From positions 1 through 37,484 of the forward strand of contig CAMNCG010000011.1 in assembly GCA_946534105.1 (NCBI GenBank): DNA of 37,484 nucleotides. The letters run 5' to 3'. Source of the DNA: an uncultured Verrucomicrobiota bacterium (GTDB taxonomy: Bacteria; Verrucomicrobiota; Kiritimatiellia; RFP12; UBA3636). Within the stretch, counting starts at the first letter, position 1; the number at the start of each line of letters is the position of its first letter. The notes beneath the pieces were generated by a model. That model was given only the letters and a program-made list of their open reading frames with translations, ran no database searches and was not told the DNA's origin. The translations under genes and the position numbers were made by a program. Positions 15,271 through 21,806 of the stretch are shown here, piece after piece.

Positions 15271-16217
15271 AGGAGGGTCGCCACTGCGCCATCGACGCGC
15301 CGGACATGGAGGCGCTCGTCGAACGAACCGTCGCCGGAATCGGCGCGGACCTCGCGGCGCTTCGCCCGCGGGGACTTCGCGGCGTGGTGCTTTGCGGAGG
15401 TTACGCCCGCGGCGAGGGCGGCGTGTCGGAGGGGCCGGACGGCGCGCGGCGTCTCTCGAACGACCTCGACTTCTACGTCGTCGCCGAGGACGGGGCGGAC
15501 GTCGCGGCCGTCGCCGGCGCGCTCGCGCCGGTTGCGCGCCGGTGGTCCGCGGAGACCGGCGTCGACGTCGATTTTCCGCCGCCGAAGACGGTGCGGCGGA
15601 TGCTGCGCGACGAGCGCCGGGTGATGATCCAGGAGCTCGTCCGCGGCTACCAGGACGCGTACGGGGAGCCGGGCGAAACGATGTTCGCGCCGATCCGGCG
15701 CCTCCCGCCCTCGGAACTGCCGTGGACGGAGGCGGCACGCTTCGTCGCGAACCGCGGCTACGGACTTCTCCTCGCGATGGAAGGCCGCGATCCCCTCTTC
15801 GCCGCCCGCAACGTCGCCAAGTGCGTCCTCGGGGCGGGAGACGCGAGACTCGTGATTCGCGGCGCCTACCGCTGGCGCGCCGAAGAGCGCGCGAAGGCCG
15901 ACGGCACGGAGGCCTACGCCGCCGCCCTTGCGTGGAAGTTCCGCCCCGTGCCGACGCCGCCCGTCCCGTGGGAGGAGGCGCGGCAAATCTGGCTCGCGGC
16001 GGCCCGCGACGTCTTCGCGGCGGGACGGGAGCGGGGAGAGGACCGCCGCACCCTCCGCGAGGCCGCTCGATGGATCGCCCGGCGGCGAACGGCCGGGCCC
16101 CTTTCCACGCTGGGGCGCGACTGCGTTTCGCGCCTCGCGCGCCGGGTCGCGGCGCACGTGGAGGGGAAACGGCCCGTCACGCCGGCGCTGCGCCGCGATT
16201 TTGAAACGTTCAACTGA
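15267..16217 (+). CDS. Nucleotidyltransferase-fold protein (pol-beta-like NTase motif)
   Basis: A cytoplasmic protein of 316 residues, not closely recognised. Residues about 40-75 contain VVLCGGYARGEGG and, 13 residues on, NDLDFYVV. This matches the GG/GS...DxD signature of the pol-beta nucleotidyltransferase superfamily, here with a D-L-D metal pair. The rest is helical and Arg/Ala-rich. Members of this fold transfer nucleotides to small molecules, RNA or proteins; the substrate here is unknown. It starts with GTG overlapping the upstream stop (GTGA) after a GGGGGA ribosome site, so it is co-translated with the beta-helix protein and may act with it. Confidence 0.6.
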   Translation: MKEGRHCAIDAPDMEALVERTVAGIGADLAALRPRGLRGVVLCGGYARGEGGVSEGPDGARRLSNDLDFYVVAEDGADVAAVAGALAPVARRWSAETGVDVDFPPPKTVRRMLRDERRVMIQELVRGYQDAYGEPGETMFAPIRRLPPSELPWTEAARFVANRGYGLLLAMEGRDPLFAARNVAKCVLGAGDARLVIRGAYRWRAEERAKADGTEAYAAALAWKFRPVPTPPVPWEEARQIWLAAARDVFAAGRERGEDRRTLREAARWIARRRTAGPLSTLGRDCVSRLARRVAAHVEGKRPVTPALRRDFETFN

Positions 16218-16264
16218 AAAACATTCCGGACAAACGGAGAAACGCACCCAACGGAGAAACGGCC

Positions 16265-16591
16265 ATGACCTGGGACATCAAAATGGAAGGCAACCTGCTG
16301 ACGGTTGCGCTCGACGGGCGATTCGTCGCCTCCAGCGCGCCCATGCTTCGCGAAGATCTGCTCGGCCGAATCGGCGAGGGAACGAACGTGCTCTTCGACC
16401 TCACGAACATGGTCCACATCGATTCGAGCGGCCTCGGCGTGCTCGTGCAGGCGCTGCAGAAGACGAAGGCCGCCGGCGGCAAGGTCATCCTCGCCGGGCT
16501 CCAGCCGGGGCCGAAGATCGTGTTCGACATCACGAAGGTGAGCCGCGTCTTCGAGATCGTCCCGACGGTCGCGGACGCGAAATTCGGCTGA
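16265..16591 (+). CDS. STAS-domain anti-sigma factor antagonist (HsbA/RsbV-like)
   Basis: A 108-residue single STAS domain of the SpoIIAA/RsbV/HsbA kind. It binds an anti-sigma or HATPase partner when unphosphorylated. The switch motif HIDSSGLGVLV holds the phosphorylatable Ser (S55, with S54 beside it). The fold pattern is complete, from WDIKMEGNLLTVALDGRF to the C-terminal helix. The ribosome site ACGGAGAAACG occurs twice in tandem (16234-16244 and 16251-16261) just before the ATG, and nearly the same sequence precedes the Hpt gene. The likely partner is the REC-PP2C-HATPase protein encoded 3 kb upstream in the same direction. Confidence 0.92.
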   Translation: MTWDIKMEGNLLTVALDGRFVASSAPMLREDLLGRIGEGTNVLFDLTNMVHIDSSGLGVLVQALQKTKAAGGKVILAGLQPGPKIVFDITKVSRVFEIVPTVADAKFG

Positions 16592-16615
16592 ACCGAACCC
16601 CGGCACGGATTTCCC

Positions 16616-19600
16616 ATGAAAACGCGAAACACCCTTCTTTCATGGGCGCTTGCGCTCGCGTGCGTCCCGGCGGCGTCCGGCGCCGTGGTCCGCGTCGCGG
16701 ACTGCGAGCGCGACGCGCGCCTCGACTTCTGGGCCGCGGCGGACGTCGAGTTCTGCCGCGAGGTGATGGACGAGGTCTTCCGCAAGGCCGGTCTGGAGAC
16801 GGAACGCGTCCCGTTCGAAACGAACGGGATCTTCCGGGCGGACGAGGTCGACGTCATCTGCTCGGCGTTCCGCACCCCGGCCCTGCTCGAGGCGTTCGAC
16901 TTTCCGCTCCAGCCGCTGGGAAAGATGCACTTCGCCCTCTACGCCACGCCGGCGCGCGCGATGTCGATGCTGTCCTCGAAGATCACGGACTGGCCTCGCA
17001 TGCGCGTGGGCTATTCGCCGGTGTCGCAGGGGCAGATCGGCAACGACGACCGGACGCGCTACTTCCGGCACGCGGAGCTGTCGCCCGAATACGTGGAATT
17101 TCCGACGAGCGCCGGCGCCGTGAAGGCCCTGCACGACGGCGAAATCGACGCCCTCTTCCTCTACACGCCCTTCGGCAGGCGCCCGGAGGAGCTCGTCGAG
17201 GTGGTCCCGATCGGCGCGCGCAACGTCTACTTCGCCGTCCGCAAGGACCGCCCCGATCTGATGCAGGCGCTCGTCCGGGCGTACCGCGACGTCTACATCG
17301 ACCGCATCGACCGCATCGACGAGCTGCGCGAGAAACTCCTCGGCATCCCCCGTCCGACGAACCGCGTCCGCATCGCGGCCTACAGCCGCGGCGACCTTTT
17401 CTCCGTGTCGCCCGACGGCGAGCACGGCGGCGCGCTCGAAATGTGGGCCAAGGCCCTCTGCGGGCACACGCACTGGACGCTCGACTACGTCTACGGCGAC
17501 TACGACGAGAGCATCGCGGACGTGATGAACGGCCGTCTCGACATGATCGGAGGCATCGGATACGATCCGACGCGCCGCGAAAAGTTTCTCTACCCGCACA
17601 CCTCGATCGGCATGCTCCGGGTCTATCTCTGGACGCATCCCGACAGCCCCTACAAGGCCGGAGACCCGGCATCCTGGAAGGGGATGCGCGTGGGCCTCCT
17701 CGCGGGAACCGTGAGTGGAGAACGAGCGAAGCGCCAGTTCGACCGAGACCGGGATCTGGGCATCACGTACCGCGAGTTCCACACCGACCGGGAGATGCTC
17801 CGAGCCTACTTTGCCGGCGAGGTCGACGCCTGCATCGACGTGGAGATGCCGACACTCGCGGGCGAACGGACGATCCACGTCTACGCCTCGCACCCGATGT
17901 ACATCTGCATCTCGCTCGCGCGGCGCGACCTTTTCGCCCAGCTCGAAAAAGCCCTCGAGGAGATTTGCGACGACTATCCCAAATACCTGCGGATGATCGG
18001 CGAGCACCACTACGGCACCCACAACGAAATGGCGGCGCTCTCGCTCGAAGAGGCGGAATGGCTCCACCGCCGGGTGGCCAATCCGCAGCCGGTCGCGATC
18101 GACTTCTCGCCGTGGCCGTTCCGCATCGCGGGGCGCGACGGAAAGCCGACGGGCTTCGTCGCGGATTTTCTCGGACACCTCTCCGCCAAGACCGGACTTT
18201 CGTTCGTCGCGCAGCCGCAAACCGGCATCCAGTCGGCCGAGGCGAAGTTTCTGCGCGGGGAGACGGATCTCTGGATTCCGTGGCCCGCAAAGTCCGGAGA
18301 ATCCACGTACGGCGCCGTGCAGGTGCTTTCCATCCCGGTTCCGCAGACGGTGGCCGACCTGTACGGCGCGAAGGACGACTTCCAGGAGCTCGAACTCTTC
18401 GCGAAGCCCTCCGTGCCGCGCGAACTCGTCTCGATCCTCAACAAGATCGTGGGCGAAATCGATTCGGTGCAAATTCAGGAGATGTTCATGCGCGCCGCGG
18501 CGGAGCGGACGATGATCCACCGCGTCTTCGGCCTCACCGGACGCCAGATCCTGCGCATCGCCGGCGGAGCGGCGTTCTTCGTCGTCCTCGCCTTCGCGCT
18601 CTACGGGGGCGTGATGGTGCGCATGCTCCGCCGGGAGGCCGCGCGCGCGAACGCCGCCGCCGCGCTCGCCGAGGAGCACGCGAGCGCCAAGACGCGCTTT
18701 CTCGCGATGATGTCGCACGAACTCCGGACCCCGCTCAACGCCGTCATCGGCTTCGCGGAGTTCCTGAACCGCCCCGGCATCGGCGAGGATCGACGCAGGG
18801 AGTACACGGAGGGCATCCTGACCAGCTCCTCCGCGCTGCTCGAGCTGATCAACGACATCCTCGACCTCTCGAAACTGGAGGCGGGGGCCATGAACATGCG
18901 CGCCGGCGTGTGCGACATCCGCAAGCTTTTCGGCGAACTTCCCGCCATTTTCGGCTACCGGGTCCGCCGCCACGGCGTGAAGCTCGTCGTCGACCCGGTG
19001 CCGCCGGAGTTTCCGCTCGTCGCCCTCGCGCAGCAGGGCGTGCGGCAGATTCTCATCAACCTCGTCGGCAACGCGGCGAAGTTCACGGACGCGGGGGAGA
19101 TCCGCATTTCGGCCGCCTGGGCCGCCGAAACCCGCACGGCGCGCCTCGTCGTCTCCGACACCGGGCGCGGCATCTCGGACGAAAAGAAGGCCCGGCTGTT
19201 CGATCCGTTCGTCCAGGACATCGCGAGCCGCATGATTCAGTCGAGCGGCGGGGAGGTCAAGGGCACCGGCCTCGGCCTTCCGATCGTCAAACGCATGGTC
19301 GACGCGGCCGGCGGCACGATCCGCGTGGAGAGCGAACTGGGGAAGGGAACGTCCTTCATGATCGAGATCCCGAATCTCGAAGTGCTCGAAAAGGCCCCCG
19401 CCCCGGAGCGTCCGGCGGAAGCCGCGCTTTTCCCGGCGCTTCCGGAGCGGGTGCTCGTCGTGGACGACATGACGATGAACCGCAAGATCCTCGGCATCCA
19501 TCTGGGGAACCTCGGCGTCCACGACATCCGCTACGCCGAAAATGGCGAGAACGCCCTGGAGGTGATGCGCGAGTGGGTGCCGGACGTCGTTCTCACCGAC

Positions 19601-19795
19601 ATGTGGATGCCGAAAATGGACGGGACGCAGCTGGCGGAGGCCATGCGAAAGGACCGCCGTCTGGCGGAAATCCCGATCGTCGCCGTGACGGCCGACGTGG
19701 ATGTGGGTTCGACCTACGATCTGAAGCTTTTCGCGAAGGTCGTGTCCAAGCCGGTCACCGGCGAAAAGCTGCGCGCGCTGTTCGGAGTCGCGTGA
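16616..19795 (+). CDS. Hybrid sensor histidine kinase with periplasmic solute-binding-like domains
   Basis: A 1059-residue inner-membrane hybrid kinase. A signal peptide (1 to about 22) leads into a large periplasmic region with what look like three periplasmic-binding-protein modules (about 23-240, 249-460 and a shorter one about 490-640), similar in kind to the Venus-flytrap sensors of BvgS/EvgS, which usually have two. One membrane helix (about 648-672) is followed by HisKA with H701 in MMSHELRTPLNAVIGF, HATPase_c with INLVGNAAKF, DTGRGIS and GTGLGL, and a receiver domain with D995 in LTDMWMPKMDG. No Hpt domain is attached, so output to the separate Hpt protein encoded upstream is plausible. 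It lies 24 nt after the STAS gene. The ligand is unknown. Confidence 0.92.
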   Translation: MKTRNTLLSWALALACVPAASGAVVRVADCERDARLDFWAAADVEFCREVMDEVFRKAGLETERVPFETNGIFRADEVDVICSAFRTPALLEAFDFPLQPLGKMHFALYATPARAMSMLSSKITDWPRMRVGYSPVSQGQIGNDDRTRYFRHAELSPEYVEFPTSAGAVKALHDGEIDALFLYTPFGRRPEELVEVVPIGARNVYFAVRKDRPDLMQALVRAYRDVYIDRIDRIDELREKLLGIPRPTNRVRIAAYSRGDLFSVSPDGEHGGALEMWAKALCGHTHWTLDYVYGDYDESIADVMNGRLDMIGGIGYDPTRREKFLYPHTSIGMLRVYLWTHPDSPYKAGDPASWKGMRVGLLAGTVSGERAKRQFDRDRDLGITYREFHTDREMLRAYFAGEVDACIDVEMPTLAGERTIHVYASHPMYICISLARRDLFAQLEKALEEICDDYPKYLRMIGEHHYGTHNEMAALSLEEAEWLHRRVANPQPVAIDFSPWPFRIAGRDGKPTGFVADFLGHLSAKTGLSFVAQPQTGIQSAEAKFLRGETDLWIPWPAKSGESTYGAVQVLSIPVPQTVADLYGAKDDFQELELFAKPSVPRELVSILNKIVGEIDSVQIQEMFMRAAAERTMIHRVFGLTGRQILRIAGGAAFFVVLAFALYGGVMVRMLRREAARANAAAALAEEHASAKTRFLAMMSHELRTPLNAVIGFAEFLNRPGIGEDRRREYTEGILTSSSALLELINDILDLSKLEAGAMNMRAGVCDIRKLFGELPAIFGYRVRRHGVKLVVDPVPPEFPLVALAQQGVRQILINLVGNAAKFTDAGEIRISAAWAAETRTARLVVSDTGRGISDEKKARLFDPFVQDIASRMIQSSGGEVKGTGLGLPIVKRMVDAAGGTIRVESELGKGTSFMIEIPNLEVLEKAPAPERPAEAALFPALPERVLVVDDMTMNRKILGIHLGNLGVHDIRYAENGENALEVMREWVPDVVLTDMWMPKMDGTQLAEAMRKDRRLAEIPIVAVTADVDVGSTYDLKLFAKVVSKPVTGEKLRALFGVA

Positions 19796-19799
19796 GACG

Positions 19800-21806
19800 A
19801 TGCGGATCCTCGTTTCCTGCATTCCCTTCGATTCCGGCAAAAGCGGGATTTCGGAATACGCGCGCGAAACCGTGCGCGCCCTCGCCTCGCAGGGACACGA
19901 GCTCTCGCTTCTTCTCGAACCGGGCGTCGACGCCTCCGCCTTCGGACCTGCGGCAAGCCGGACGCTTCGCGCGCCGCGCTGGACGCGGCGCGCGCCGCTC
20001 TCCATGCTGTGGCACCTGCTCGCGCTTCCGATTCTGCTGTGGCGCCGAAGGCGCGAGTTTGACGGCTTTTTCCTCTGCGCCGCCAACCGCCGCGTCTGCG
20101 CCTTTTATCCGCTGCCGACGGTCGCGACGGTCCACGATCTGGCGAATTTCCACGTGCCGGGCAAGTACTCCCGCGCGCGGATGCTCTACCTCGCGCACGT
20201 GCTGCCCTTCTTCGCGAAACGGGCGCACCGGCTCCTCGCCGTGAGCGAAAGCACCAAGGCCGACATGGTCCGCTTCTGGCACTGCCCGCCGGAACGGATC
20301 GAGGTGCTGTACGAGGGGCTTCCCCGCGAGCGCGGTGCGCTCGCGGCTCCACGCCTGCCCCCGCAGGCCGCGGCCGGCGGCGCATCGGAGCGCCAGCCCG
20401 AGACGTGGAGTGGAGGCGCGCGCGCACCGCGCGCGCACGTGCTCTACGTCTCCCGCATCGAGCATCCCGGAAAAAACCACGTGCGGCTGATCGAAGCGTA
20501 CGGGCGGCTTCCGCGCGCGCTGGCGGAGGCGCATCCGCTCGTGCTGGCGGGCGCGGACTGGAAGGATGCCGAAGTCGTGCACGCCGCCGCCGCCGCGTCG
20601 CCGCACGCCGACTGCATCCGCTTCGCCGGATTCGTCTCCGACGAGGAGCTGGACGCGCTCTGGCGCGGAGCGTGCGCCTACGTCTTCCCGAGCCTCTTCG
20701 AGGGGTTCGGACTCTCGCTCGCGGAGGCGATGGCGCGCGGTGTGCCGTGCGCCTGTTCGGAAAACGGCTCGCTCGGCGAGATCGGGCGCGGCGTTGCCGA
20801 GACGTTCGATCCCGAAAACGCGGACGCCATCGCCAGGGCGCTGCGGAAACTTCTCGAAGAACCCGAAGCGGATCGCGCGGCCCGGATCGCGCGCGGCCTC
20901 GAGCGCGCGAAGGCGTTTTCCTGGGAGCGGCACGCGGCGGGCGTCGCGGCGCTTCTGCGGGAGGCCGGGCGCGGACGCGCCCGCGCGCCGGTCGTGCCGA
21001 TGTTTGGCATTCCGGTGTCGCGCGTCACGAACGCCGAGGCCCTTTCGACGATCCTCGGCTGGGCGAGGGAGGGAAAGGCCCGGCGCGAGCGCGGCGAACG
21101 GGCGGGACCTCCGAAGGTCGTCGCCACGGTGAACGTCGATTTCGTCGCGAACGCCGTGCCGTGGCGACCGTGGCGGAAAGGCGGCGAGCTGCTGGACTGT
21201 CTGCGGAAGGCCGACATGGTGACGGCCGACGGCATGCCGATCGTGGCGCTTTCGCGCCTTCTGCGCGATCCGCTGCCGGAACGCGTCGCCGGCTCCGACC
21301 TCACGCCGGCGATCTGTCGCGCGTGCGCGGCGGAGGGACTGCGGTTTCACGTTCTCGGCGGGACGCCGGAAGTTCTCGCGGAGGCCTTTGCGAAACTCGG
21401 CATTTCCGGCTCGCCGGCGATCGCGGGAACGGACTCCTCCCGCGTTGATCTCGCGGGGGATTTTTCGGAAACCGTCGCGCGCGCCAACGCCTCGAAGCCC
21501 GACATCCTCTTCGTGGCGCTCGGCAATCCCAAGCAGGAGCTCTGGATCCGGCGCGCCTTCGACCGCATCGACGCGCCGGTCGCGATCGGGGTGGGCGGCT
21601 CGTTCAATTTCGTCTCCGGCCGCGTGAAGCGCGCCCCCGCGTGGGTGCGGCGCTGCGGGCTGGAGTGGGCGCACCGGATCGTGCAGGAACCGGGCCGCCT
21701 CTGGCGGCGGTACGCGGTGGATCTCGTCAAGTTTTCGTGGCTTTCGGCCTGGCTCGTCGGCCGGAGCGTCTGGAAAGGAAAAATGGTGGAAACATGCAGC
21801 AAGTGA
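19800..21806 (+). CDS. Glycosyltransferase fusion: GT4 plus WecG/TagA/CpsF (GT26)
   Basis: A 668-residue protein joining two glycosyltransferases. Residues 1 to about 390 are GT-B family 4: N-terminal MRILVSCIPFDSGKSGISEY, then HVLYVSRIEHPGKNH, and the E-x7-E region in FPSLFEGFGLSLAEAMARGVP. Residues about 400-640 are the WecG/TagA/CpsF family: VATVNVDFVANAV, LRKADMVTADGMPIV, RVAGSDLTPAI and KPDILFVALGNPKQELWI. The halves would add successive sugars to a lipid-linked intermediate at the inner membrane; specific sugars cannot be assigned. The GT4 interdomain linker (residues about 176-213) is the site of a 113-bp palindromic element shared with the gene at 24775. It starts 4 nt after the kinase stop and its end overlaps the permease-kinase gene by 13 nt. 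Confidence 0.92.
   Translation: MRILVSCIPFDSGKSGISEYARETVRALASQGHELSLLLEPGVDASAFGPAASRTLRAPRWTRRAPLSMLWHLLALPILLWRRRREFDGFFLCAANRRVCAFYPLPTVATVHDLANFHVPGKYSRARMLYLAHVLPFFAKRAHRLLAVSESTKADMVRFWHCPPERIEVLYEGLPRERGALAAPRLPPQAAAGGASERQPETWSGGARAPRAHVLYVSRIEHPGKNHVRLIEAYGRLPRALAEAHPLVLAGADWKDAEVVHAAAAASPHADCIRFAGFVSDEELDALWRGACAYVFPSLFEGFGLSLAEAMARGVPCACSENGSLGEIGRGVAETFDPENADAIARALRKLLEEPEADRAARIARGLERAKAFSWERHAAGVAALLREAGRGRARAPVVPMFGIPVSRVTNAEALSTILGWAREGKARRERGERAGPPKVVATVNVDFVANAVPWRPWRKGGELLDCLRKADMVTADGMPIVALSRLLRDPLPERVAGSDLTPAICRACAAEGLRFHVLGGTPEVLAEAFAKLGISGSPAIAGTDSSRVDLAGDFSETVARANASKPDILFVALGNPKQELWIRRAFDRIDAPVAIGVGGSFNFVSGRVKRAPAWVRRCGLEWAHRIVQEPGRLWRRYAVDLVKFSWLSAWLVGRSVWKGKMVETCSK
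20325..20437 (+). repeat. 113-bp coding palindromic element, copy A
   Basis: Sits in frame in the GT4 part of the fusion glycosyltransferase. It has a left hairpin of 9 bp (CGCGAGCGC, loop GGT, GCGCTCGCG), then CTCCAC (20347-20352) paired with GTGGAG (20410-20415) across 57 nt of GC-rich sequence, then a right hairpin (arms 20418-20425 and 20429-20436). Ungapped alignment with copy B gives 94 of 113 identical bases, and the first 28 are identical. The encoded peptide (RERGALAAP...PPQAAAGGA) lies where GT4 enzymes normally have a short variable linker. Flanking DNA differs between the two genes. Confidence 0.8.

Noticed and set aside
15928-20244. A 1438-codon plus-strand open frame across the STAS, kinase and glycosyltransferase genes
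   Set aside because: It runs out of frame through three well-identified genes and is Arg/Pro-rich throughout.
20967-20982. Palindrome GGGCGC/GCGCCC at the GT4-GT26 junction
   Set aside because: It sits suggestively at a domain linker but is a single short dyad without a second copy, so chance is sufficient.
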